Counted from the stretch's first letter, positions 1 to 5,123 are shown. The stretch is 5,795 bases of DNA from Candidatus Nomurabacteria bacterium RIFOXYD2_FULL_35_12 (GCA_001786365.1 MFWK01000022.1:1-5795); one strand, 5' to 3'. Notes: generated by a model not told the origin, from the letters alone. Translations and numbers: made by a program.

Positions 1-575
1 CTTTTAAACAAGGCCTTTGCGGTCTTTGCCACTTCTTCTGTCATTTCTTTTGAAAGCAAACCCTCACCGACTATTTCTTTTAAGGACACCGGCCTGTCAT
101 GCTCGTCGGATTTTGTGGTAGGCGTAAAAATTGGTTCAGACAATTTTTGATTCTTTTTCATTTCGTCCGGTAATTTAAAATCACCAAAATCCCGTTTTCC
201 TTCTTTATACAGAGTCCAAAGTGAAGTTCCCGTCACACCGGTAATATATCCGCGCATTACGCACTCAATCGGAAGCGGTTTGCATTTTTTTACCACCACG
301 ACGTTTGGATCAGGAGTATTTAGGATGTGATTTTGTATTATGTCTTTGGTTTGATCAAACCAGAATAAACTAATTTGATTCAGAATTTCCCCTTTAAATG
401 GTATAAATGCAATATTTCTGTCAAAAGAAGAATGTCTGTCGGTAGAAATTAGAACAACATGATTTTTTGCAGTATAGACATCTCGAACTTTTCCGATTTT
501 TCTGTCGCCAAGATTTTTAAAATCTGTTTCGATCAAAACATCGTCTATATGTTCTTTTATTTTTTCTATTTCCAT
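1..575 (-). CDS. purC: SAICAR synthase (phosphoribosylaminoimidazole-succinocarboxamide synthase), N-terminal part
   Basis: This cytoplasmic enzyme condenses CAIR with aspartate, using ATP, to make SAICAR. Only the first 191 residues are present; the 3' end is beyond the left edge. Visible family motifs, in order, are GKVRDVY (28-34, nucleotide-binding part of the fold), STDRHSSFD (44-52), NQIS followed by FWF (66-73), VMRGYITG (106-113), and TPTTK followed by HDRPVS (151-164). The spacing and the TSLW/NQKL segments (117-144) resemble the longer, yeast ADE1-like branch rather than the short B. subtilis/E. coli type; this is a judgement from memory of the family. The ATG at 575 is the natural start, since the protein then begins a normal distance before GKVRDVY. 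No Shine-Dalgarno is visible in the AT-only stretch before it. The gene starts 23 bases after the purM stop, so it is probably the third gene of a purE-purM-purC operon. Confidence 0.95.
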   Translation of the reverse strand, partial: MEIEKIKEHIDDVLIETDFKNLGDRKIGKVRDVYTAKNHVVLISTDRHSSFDRNIAFIPFKGEILNQISLFWFDQTKDIIQNHILNTPDPNVVVVKKCKPLPIECVMRGYITGVTGTSLWTLYKEGKRDFGDFKLPDEMKKNQKLSEPIFTPTTKSDEHDRPVSLKEIVGEGLLSKEMTEEVAKTAKALFK

Positions 576-598
576 TTTATTTAAAAAATTATTTATAA

Positions 599-1636
599 TT
601 ACCAATTCAATTTTCCTTTAAAATCAACTTCCTTTTTACCTTTGATAATTTCTCCTATTTCATAAGCATCTATACTCATTTTGTTTAAATGTTTTTTTAT
701 TTTTTCGACAGAATCTTTTTTGACGACAGCTGTGATGCCTACTCCCATATTGAATGTTCGAAGCATGTCTTCATCTGCTAGATTTCCGAATTTTTTCAAA
801 ATTTTAAAGATTGGCAAGATTTTTATCTTATTTATATCAATCATAGCATTTAAATTGGAAGGCAATATCCTGTTTAGATTTTCTTCTATTCCGCCACCTG
901 TTATGTGCGCTAAGCCAATTAATCCACTTTTGCCAGCAAATAAATCTTTTAAACTATTGTAATAGCATTTGTGGGGCGTCAAAATACTTTCAATAAAAGT
1001 TTTTCCATCTATTTTTTTCTTTAATATTTCTGGTTTTTGTTCCATTATTTTTCTTACTAAAGAAGTTCCATTTGTGTGGATTCCATTTGAGGCCAAAGCT
1101 AGCACTACATCCCCTTCTTTAATTTTTGAACCATCTATAATGAGCTCTTTTTCTACTACACCGACGATGCTCGCTGTCAGTATATATGTTCCATTTTCTA
1201 CGACCCCTGGTTGCTCGGAAGTCTCGCCACCGGTCAAAATACAGCCATTTTCTGCGCAAGCGCTGCTCAAAGCTTTTACTATTCTCAAAATAACACTTTT
1301 TTCTAATTTTCCGCATACGATGCAGTCTTGGACAGATAAAGGTTTTGCGCCCATTACAATAGCGTCATTGATCAAGTGATTTATAAGGTCGTAGCAGATA
1401 GTCTCTACGCTGTCATTTTCCAATGCCAATTTTTGTTTTGAACCCGGTTCTTCTGTTTTAAAAACCAATACAGGATGTTTATATTCTGGAAAACTACCGT
1501 CAAATAAGGTAGCGAAAGCTCCAACTTTATTTAATACTCTTTTATTTTGTGTCTCTAAAATTTTTGCCATTTCACTTTTTGTGTTATTGGCAATGTCTAT
1601 ATTTACTCCAGAATTTTTATAAGACAATTTTTGCAT
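599..1636 (-). CDS. purM: Phosphoribosylformylglycinamidine cyclo-ligase (AIR synthetase)
   Basis: This enzyme closes the imidazole ring, converting FGAM and ATP to AIR. It is 345 residues long, the usual size. Seen in order: an N-terminal YKNSGVNID (6-14), an ATP/substrate loop (60-67), INDAIVMGAKPL (89-100), GGETSEQPGV (136-145), SNGIHTNG (183-190), HITGGGI followed by EN (244-253) and RTFNMGVG (293-300). These fit the PurM/PurL-type ATP-binding fold, acting as a cytosolic dimer. The odd feature is the loop at 60-67, which reads KTEEPGSK where the well-known enzymes have GTDGVGTK, so the usual Asp is Glu and Gly-Val-Gly is altered. The rest of the protein is well conserved, so I still expect an active enzyme. 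The start ATG directly follows the purE stop (TAA then ATG), implying coupled translation; no Shine-Dalgarno is visible. Context (purE before, purC after) fits the same pathway. Confidence 0.95.
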   Translation of the reverse strand: MQKLSYKNSGVNIDIANNTKSEMAKILETQNKRVLNKVGAFATLFDGSFPEYKHPVLVFKTEEPGSKQKLALENDSVETICYDLINHLINDAIVMGAKPLSVQDCIVCGKLEKSVILRIVKALSSACAENGCILTGGETSEQPGVVENGTYILTASIVGVVEKELIIDGSKIKEGDVVLALASNGIHTNGTSLVRKIMEQKPEILKKKIDGKTFIESILTPHKCYYNSLKDLFAGKSGLIGLAHITGGGIEENLNRILPSNLNAMIDINKIKILPIFKILKKFGNLADEDMLRTFNMGVGITAVVKKDSVEKIKKHLNKMSIDAYEIGEIIKGKKEVDFKGKLNW

Positions 1637-2155
1637 TTATTTATTTTCAAGATATTTTTTATAACCATTTTTTGAAAGTTTTTCGCCTTTTATTTTTATT
1701 TCTTCACTCATCTTTTTTTTGTAAGAATCCATTTTATTCTCTAAATTTTTATCATTTATCGCAAGCATCTGCAAAGCTAAAAGTCCGGCATTTTTACCTG
1801 CATTTATTCCGACAGTTGCTACTGGCACTCCGGGGGGCATTCCCACAGTAGAAAGTAGAGAATCAAGCCCATACAAAGATTTTGTTTTTATAGGTATGCC
1901 GATAACTGGTAAAGTTGTAAGTGATGCAATAACTCCAGCTAAATGCGCTGCTCCACCAGCGCCGGCAATGATGATTTTTATTCCACACTTTTTGGTATTT
2001 TCTACATATTGATGGACAATTTCTGGCGAACGATGTGCTGAAGCCACTGTAATTTCATAAGATATATCAAATTCTTCGAGTATTTTTGCCGCTTCTGCCA
2101 TCACCTCTAAATCTGAATCCGAACCCATCACTATGCCCACTTTTGTATTTTTCAT
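1637..2155 (-). CDS. purE: N5-carboxyaminoimidazole ribonucleotide mutase, class I PurE
   Basis: Class I PurE rearranges N5-CAIR to CAIR. The protein has 172 residues, close to the family norm. Key motifs are GSDSD (11-15), SAHRSP (39-44, with the catalytic His at 41), GAGGAAHLAG (65-74) and a C-terminal block GLDSLLSTVGMPPGVPVATV (96-115). The GGAAHL motif marks the bacterial N5-CAIR mutase class rather than the animal-type AIR carboxylase; that class needs PurK, which is not in the window. HLAG replaces the more common HLPG. The last 35 residues form a lysine-rich helical tail. The ATG at 2155 puts GSDSD at the normal distance. Upstream is an AT-rich stretch with only a GGG next to the start, so there is no clear Shine-Dalgarno. 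An out-of-frame ATG lies five bases upstream. It heads the purE-purM-purC group, just downstream of an intrinsic terminator. Confidence 0.96.
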   Translation of the reverse strand: MKNTKVGIVMGSDSDLEVMAEAAKILEEFDISYEITVASAHRSPEIVHQYVENTKKCGIKIIIAGAGGAAHLAGVIASLTTLPVIGIPIKTKSLYGLDSLLSTVGMPPGVPVATVGINAGKNAGLLALQMLAINDKNLENKMDSYKKKMSEEIKIKGEKLSKNGYKKYLENK

Positions 2156-2261
2156 CCCATTAAAAATTTTAATTAATAATGTCTATTTATTATGTCTCGT
2201 TTTGTGAATTTCTAACGGGACAGGTAGTAATTTTATCTTATCATTTTATAAACAAAAGAAA
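2156..2261 (-). other. AT-rich region ahead of purE
   Basis: This stretch lies between the terminator of the small basic gene pair and the purE ATG, and should hold the promoter or leader of the purE-purM-purC group. I find no convincing -35/-10 pair. Weak candidates on the minus strand are a TAAGAT preceded by TG close to the terminator and a CATAAT further down. A 6-bp AT-only inverted repeat (taataa/ttatta, about 2173-2191) is present but unremarkable. If there is no promoter here, purE would depend on read-through of the terminator. Confidence 0.4.
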
Positions 2262-2294
2262 AGACCTCGTGAGAAGCGAACTTCTACGAGGTCT
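2251..2294 (-). terminator. Intrinsic terminator after the small basic gene pair
   Basis: The arms agacctcgt (2262-2270) and acgaggtct (2286-2294) pair over 9 bp. They continue, after one bulged base at 2271, into agaag/cttct (2272-2276 with 2281-2285). This makes a 14-bp stem with a four-base loop that reads TTCG on the minus strand. Immediately after it on the minus strand comes TTTCTTTTGTT, a good U tract. It ends transcription of the 82- and 47-residue genes before purE, or could act as an attenuator for purE. Confidence 0.8.
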
Positions 2295-2296
2295 GA

Positions 2297-2388
2297 CGAA
2301 CCTCGCGGTTCGCAAATTTATATATAAATGACTCTTTTCCAATACCCGCGCCTTTTACTAGCGCGCGGGGGTTAGCCTTGTGCTAACC
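2297..2388 (-). other. Chain of RNA hairpins downstream of the 47-residue gene
   Basis: Three further hairpins precede the terminator. ggttagc/gctaacc (2370-2376 with 2382-2388) is a 7-bp stem that contains the TAG stop codon of the small gene. cccgcgc/gcgcggg (2345-2351 with 2363-2369) is a 7-bp GC-only stem. cgaacc/ggttcg (2297-2302 with 2307-2312) is a 6-bp stem whose loop reads GCGA on the minus strand, a GNRA-type tetraloop. A perfect 14-bp AT palindrome (2316-2329) lies between the last two. I recognise no known riboswitch consensus. It could be a stabilising 3' end, a processed small RNA, or a leader acting on purE. Confidence 0.5.
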
Positions 2389-2526
2389 ATAACATCCAAC
2401 TTCACTACGATCGGCAGGGCTACGGCTTATGTTCTGTGCTGGGGTTTTCTCCGGTTTTTTATTGAAGTGCCAGGGTTGGAAGGACCAAGGCTTTTTCTTC
2501 TTGTGACGTTTCCGAGGTTTAGCCAT
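2383..2526 (-). CDS. Small very basic protein of unknown function, 47 residues
   Basis: I do not recognise this protein. It begins MAKPRKRHKKKKPW and has 13 Lys/Arg against 3 acidic residues, with Trp at 14 and 19 in a WSFQPWHF segment (14-21). The N-terminal half suggests nucleic-acid or ribosome binding, but this is inference from charge only. Its reality is supported by translation signals. The Shine-Dalgarno AAAGGAG (2534-2540) lies 7 bases before the ATG. The ATG overlaps the stop of the preceding 82-residue gene by one base (TGATG), the classic arrangement for coupled translation. The TAG stop sits inside a hairpin. There is no signal peptide or membrane segment. Base composition matches its partner gene and not the purine genes. 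It is too short to be certain, but signals this good are hard to explain by chance. Confidence 0.6.
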   Translation of the reverse strand: MAKPRKRHKKKKPWSFQPWHFNKKPEKTPAQNISRSPADRSEVGCYG

Positions 2527-2774
2527 CAGAGTTCTCCTTTCCAGACATAGGGCACTGGAGCCGGCGGATGCCTCTTTGTGCGACTACGCTTTGGTTTTCT
2601 CCGAAGTCTGTTCACAACATCTGGTTTCGGGTCGCCGACGAGCAAGTTGTGAATCCTTTGCTCTTCCCAGGTTAAGGGTTTGGGTCTGGGGCATCTCGCT
2701 ACACATAAGTTAGCGGCACTTAGATGCAATTTTCTAACCCTGGTTAATTCCCAGGGTTTGATGAGTTTCTTCAT
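2526..2774 (-). CDS. Small basic, proline-rich protein of unknown function, 82 residues
   Basis: I do not recognise a family. The protein has 21 Lys/Arg against 6 acidic residues and 11 prolines. A strongly basic stretch RLRRKPKRSRTKRH (56-69) could bind nucleic acid, followed by a Pro-rich end. Two cysteines (24 and 28) are spaced CVARC, not enough for a zinc site alone. KPWELTR (6-12) and KPLTWEE (32-38) look like a loose internal repeat. The ATG at 2774 has the Shine-Dalgarno GAAGGAG (2779-2785) 4 bases upstream. A promoter-like pair lies at 2845-2872. It overlaps the 47-residue gene by one base, so the two form a tiny operon closed by a terminator. G+C is high for the window: 31 of 60 bases in 2641-2700 against 14 of 60 in purE at 1681-1740. 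It is the only gene here ending in TGA. Confidence 0.7.
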   Translation of the reverse strand: MKKLIKPWELTRVRKLHLSAANLCVARCPRPKPLTWEEQRIHNLLVGDPKPDVVNRLRRKPKRSRTKRHPPAPVPYVWKGEL

Positions 2775-2844
2775 TCGTCTCCTTCGTTGCGATTGGTTTT
2801 TGAGTCATTTCAAAGAACGAACAAAACGACTCGTTTCGTTTCAT

Positions 2845-2872
2845 ACAATACCATAAATATTAAATTTTACAA
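2845..2872 (-). promoter_or_regulatory. Putative promoter of the small basic gene pair
   Basis: On the minus strand a -35 TTGTAA (2867-2872) and a -10 TATTGT (2845-2850) are separated by 16 bases. A TGG before the -10 gives an extended -10. Transcription would start near 2838, leaving a leader of about 64 bases before the 82-residue gene. The -35 lies only 12 bases beyond the purH stop codon. Confidence 0.5.
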
Positions 2873-2884
2873 CCCCATCAAAAA

Positions 2885-4414
2885 TTAGTGTTTAAAATGT
2901 CTAAATCCAGTAGTCACCATCGCCATATTAAATTTATCTGCCATATCTATAGATGTTTGATCGTTCTTTGAGCCTCCAGGATGAATCACAGCGCTCACGC
3001 CCACTTTTGCAGCCTCTTCTATGCAATCAGGAAATGGGAAGAATGCTTCTGAGGAAAGCACAGCGCCTTTGAGTGAGAATCCAAACTTCCCTGCTTTATC
3101 TATCGCTTGTTTCAAGGCATCAATACGTGAAGTCTGCCCGCAACCCATAGCAAGGAGTGTGCCGTCTTTTACTAAGGCAACAGAATTTGATTTTAAATGT
3201 TTTGTGGCTATTGAGGCTATTAATAAATCTTTGATTTCTTTTTCTGTAGGCTTTCTTTTTGATGTCACTTTTAAATCTGCTTCAGTTTCTATGTGAGTGT
3301 CTCTGTCTTGTGAAAGTATTCCAGTGAAACAAGTTCGATTTTGTTTTAATGGAAGTTTCGGATTTTTCCACACTAAAATTCGGCAATCTTTTTTCTCTTT
3401 CAATATGTCTAATGCTTCTTTTGAAAAGTCTGGCGCAATGATTACTTCTATGAAAAGTTTTTGCTTTTTGATAAGCTCGGCAATATCTTTTTCTATTTTC
3501 CTATTTGATGCGAGGATTCCTCCAAAAGCTGAAAGCGGGTCTGCATTATAGGCAGCTTGATATGCTTCAAATAGGTGCCCTTCACTTCTGACTGCCAATC
3601 CGCAAGCATTCATGTGTTTAATAATTGCAAAAGCTGGGTCTTTAAAATCACTTACCGTCAATATTGCAGCTTCTGTGTCTATAAAATTATTATAAGAAAG
3701 TTCTTTTCCATGAAGTTGGGTAAAGCTTTCCTCAAGATTGCCGATGAATTCACCTTTCTGGTGCGGATTTTCTCCATAACGAAGTTTTGTGCCTTGAAAA
3801 TATCCGCGAATAGCATTGTCATATGTGCTCGTCACTTCAAATGCATTGCCGGCAAATTTCTTGCGTTCTTCTAGGGTTGTTTCGTCGCCGTTTTTTAATA
3901 TATTAGTTAATTCTTGATATTGATGTTTAGAAGGAATAATTACTACATCATTAAAATTCTTCGCTGCTGCGCGAATGAGGGCAACTCCACCAATGTCTAT
4001 CTTTTCTATAATTTCTTTCCCGACGCTTTCGGTCGGGACCCCGATCCCTTCAGGCGTCGGGGCCTCTGTGCCACCTTTCGCTAAAGTTTCCTCAAATGGA
4101 TAAAGGTCCACAATCACTAAATCAATGTCTTCTATTTTGTGTTTAGCTTTTTCTTTTTGGTCTTCCACATTATCTCGGCGATTTAAAATACCGCCAAAAA
4201 TTTGCGGTTGAAGAGTTTTTACTCTTCCTCCAAAAACTGCGGGGAAATTTGTGATTGTTTCCACTTCTGTTACAGGAATTTTCATTTTACGGATAAATTC
4301 TGCCGTTCCGCCGGTAGAAATTATTTTTATTTTATGTTTATGAAGCAACTTGATAATTTCATCAAGTCCGTCTTTATTAAAAACTGAAACTAATGCCGAG
4401 TTAATCTTTTTCAT
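2885..4414 (-). CDS. purH: Bifunctional AICAR formyltransferase / IMP cyclohydrolase
   Basis: PurH performs the last two steps to IMP: formylation of AICAR with 10-formyl-tetrahydrofolate, then ring closure. The protein has 509 residues, the usual length. The N-terminal cyclohydrolase (MGS-like) domain shows STGGT (33-37), GGRVKTL (62-68), DLYPFE (103-108) and IDIGG (139-143). The transformylase domain shows LRYGENPHQ (211-219), SYNN (240-243), the catalytic Lys-His pair at 266-267 in IKHMNACG, ADPLSAFGGI (291-300), GCGQTSR (424-430), FFPFPD (458-463) and IHPGGS (477-482); it ends RHFKH. Two oddities are visible. First, residues around 114-132 are an extra segment encoded by a GC-rich palindrome (see 4018-4062). 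Second, the usual TLHP...H reads TLQPQIF (67-73), with both histidines replaced. The ATG at 4414 is 9 bases from a strong -10 and has no Shine-Dalgarno, so the mRNA is probably leaderless. Confidence 0.97.
   Translation of the reverse strand: MKKINSALVSVFNKDGLDEIIKLLHKHKIKIISTGGTAEFIRKMKIPVTEVETITNFPAVFGGRVKTLQPQIFGGILNRRDNVEDQKEKAKHKIEDIDLVIVDLYPFEETLAKGGTEAPTPEGIGVPTESVGKEIIEKIDIGGVALIRAAAKNFNDVVIIPSKHQYQELTNILKNGDETTLEERKKFAGNAFEVTSTYDNAIRGYFQGTKLRYGENPHQKGEFIGNLEESFTQLHGKELSYNNFIDTEAAILTVSDFKDPAFAIIKHMNACGLAVRSEGHLFEAYQAAYNADPLSAFGGILASNRKIEKDIAELIKKQKLFIEVIIAPDFSKEALDILKEKKDCRILVWKNPKLPLKQNRTCFTGILSQDRDTHIETEADLKVTSKRKPTEKEIKDLLIASIATKHLKSNSVALVKDGTLLAMGCGQTSRIDALKQAIDKAGKFGFSLKGAVLSSEAFFPFPDCIEEAAKVGVSAVIHPGGSKNDQTSIDMADKFNMAMVTTGFRHFKH
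4018..4062. repeat. GC-rich palindromic segment inserted within purH
   Basis: Inside AT-rich purH lies a compact GC-rich block made of nested inverted repeats. tcccgac/gtcggga (4018-4024 with 4032-4038) form one hairpin. ccccga/tcgggg (4039-4044 with 4057-4062) form a second. The outer arms cccgacgc/gcgtcggg (4019-4026 with 4054-4061) also pair perfectly. In the purH frame it encodes roughly APTPEGIGVPTESVG. Compared from memory with E. coli PurH, the stretch between LYPF and IDIGG is 14 residues longer, close to the 44 bp of the block. It resembles the protein-coding palindromic elements known in Rickettsia; I see no second copy in this window. Confidence 0.65.
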
Positions 4415-4423
4415 TACAAAAGC

Positions 4424-4451
4424 ATTCTAGCATAATGTTTCTTTTACTCAA
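4424..4451 (-). promoter_or_regulatory. Putative extended -10 promoter of purH, near-leaderless
   Basis: On the minus strand TTGAGT (4446-4451) and TAGAAT (4424-4429) are separated by 16 bases, and TGC precedes the -10, giving an extended -10 element. Only 9 bases separate the -10 from the purH ATG, so transcription should begin within about 3 bases of the start codon. Confidence 0.6.
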
Positions 4452-4452
4452 A

Positions 4453-4492
4453 TTGTCTACTAACTTTTACATATGTTCGAGATAGTAGACAA
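4453..4492. promoter_or_regulatory. 40-bp dyad next to the purH -35 box, candidate operator
   Basis: Perfect 10-bp arms ttgtctacta (4453-4462) and tagtagacaa (4483-4492) share their centre with the 8-bp palindrome acatatgt (4469-4476). In total 16 of 20 position pairs are complementary. The dyad starts one base from the -35 hexamer of purH, on its upstream side, a typical place for a regulator to bind. As RNA it could instead form a second, weak hairpin behind the adjoining terminator. Confidence 0.5.
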
Positions 4493-4540
4493 AATTAAAA
4501 AGCCGTAAGACTTTTCTCTCGAAAAGCCCAAACGGCTTTT
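4491..4540 (-). terminator. Intrinsic terminator of the 109-residue membrane protein gene
   Basis: The outer stem aaaagccgt/acggctttt (4498-4506 with 4532-4540) encloses an internal loop and an inner stem cttttc/gaaaag (4511-4516 with 4521-4526) with a four-base loop. On the minus strand the hairpin is followed by TTTAATTTTG, a U-rich run. It separates the membrane protein gene from the purH promoter. The stem's own T run could also serve the plus strand, but no plus-strand gene precedes it. Confidence 0.75.
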
Positions 4541-4554
4541 GATTCTTAATTTCC

Positions 4555-4615
4555 GGCTAGGGAGCCCTCTTGCGAGGGCTCCCTCAAGCCAAGTTGATTC
4601 GGAGCATTTAGCTCC
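4555..4615 (-). other. Tandem hairpins after the 109-residue gene
   Basis: agggagccctc/gagggctccct (4559-4569 with 4574-4584) is an 11-bp, GC-rich stem with a four-base loop. It can be extended by ggct/agcc (4555-4558 with 4587-4590) across a two-base bulge. ggagc/gctcc (4601-4605 with 4611-4615) is a 5-bp stem whose loop holds the TAA stop codon. Neither has a U tract on the minus strand; the true terminator is the next hairpin. The layout mirrors that behind the 47-residue gene. Confidence 0.6.
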
Positions 4616-4937
4616 AGTTGTTTTGCTGATCAATGATGGGTGGCTGTTCTTCCTCAACCGTATGAAAGGCTGTAAGGAGTAACGTCAGCAGACCTCCCAC
4701 CATAAACAGCACACAAGACCAAGGCAACGATGGTGGGCCTTTTGTCATCTTCTTTGCTCCTTCCTTCGTGGACATGCCACAGCAGAAGGCGATGGCTCCA
4801 CTCATTGCCCATAATCCGATGAATCCTGCGATGAAGGCCCACCAAGAATCGCAGACAAACCACCACCGAACCATGCAGATGATGATGATGATTAACGCGA
4901 AAAGCGGCCCGGGGCCGTGTTCGAATTTTGGCTTCAT
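4608..4937 (-). CDS. Small membrane protein of unknown function, 109 residues, three predicted membrane segments
   Basis: I do not recognise a family. The hydrophobic segments are about 11-28 (with IIIIIC), 32-54 (WWAFIAGFIGLWAMSG) and 74-93 (VLFMVGGLLTLLL). A basic loop KEGAKKMTKG (58-67) lies between segments two and three, and an acidic, polar tail EEEQPPIIDQQ (95-105) follows. The basic loop suggests it faces the cytoplasm. Tryptophans and four cysteines (21, 29, 52, 53) cluster near the membrane borders. The ATG at 4937 has the Shine-Dalgarno AAGGAG (4944-4949) 6 bases upstream, which supports a real gene. It stands alone: it has its own terminator at 4491-4540 and lies at least 266 bases from the next gene upstream. 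Its base composition is richer in G+C than purH. No link to purine metabolism is visible. Confidence 0.75.
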   Translation of the reverse strand: MKPKFEHGPGPLFALIIIIICMVRWWFVCDSWWAFIAGFIGLWAMSGAIAFCCGMSTKEGAKKMTKGPPSLPWSCVLFMVGGLLTLLLTAFHTVEEEQPPIIDQQNNWS

Positions 4938-5123
4938 GTTTCTCTCCTTGTCTTTCTACTGCTTTTGACCACGCGATCTCCCTGTGGAGTGGCGTTTCTT
5001 TTGGTCAAAGATGTGTTGTGTCACTCGACAGTTTTTTGACCTACAGTCTCCACTGCTTTTGTTGTAAGCTGGTCTAGCTTATTAGTTCAAATTACTCCAT
5101 CACCATACTGCCATATTTAGACG
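4938..5123 (-). other. Non-coding leader region of the 109-residue gene
   Basis: No gene is supported here. It should contain the promoter and 5' leader of the 109-residue gene. The best promoter match, TTGAAC with TACAAC 18 bases later on the minus strand (about 5060-5090), is weak. The leader can fold: tttgacca/tggtcaaa (4964-4971 with 5002-5009) is a perfect 8-bp stem enclosing ctcc/ggag (4978-4981 with 4986-4989). taagct/agctta (5065-5070 with 5076-5081) is a smaller palindrome. The 10-mer actgcttttg occurs twice (4958-4967 and 5051-5060). Confidence 0.35.

Noticed and set aside
681..1379. Plus-strand open frames of 93 and 136 codons opposite purM
   Set aside because: They are antisense shadows of a strongly conserved gene, with low-complexity Phe/Ile/Ser-rich products and no start signals.
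2156..2388. Known purine, ZTP or PRPP riboswitch upstream of purE
   Set aside because: I could not find the conserved core sequences of these classes; the hairpins are simple stems. A covariance search is still the proper test.
2526..2528. TGA read as an amino acid (alternative code 25)
   Set aside because: The long purine genes contain no in-frame TGA, and here TGA is followed directly by a well-signalled new start.
4469..4482. B. subtilis-type PurR box near purH
   Set aside because: Only one CGAAC core is present, whereas PurR sites are paired; recorded only as a weak resemblance within the dyad.
4460..4657. Minus-strand open frame of 65 codons
   Set aside because: It runs through the stop codon, tandem hairpins and terminator of the 109-residue gene and has no ribosome binding site; it is a chance frame.
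5018..5036. Plus-strand terminator with TGTC/GACA stem and T6
   Set aside because: The stem is only 4 bp and no plus-strand gene lies upstream.
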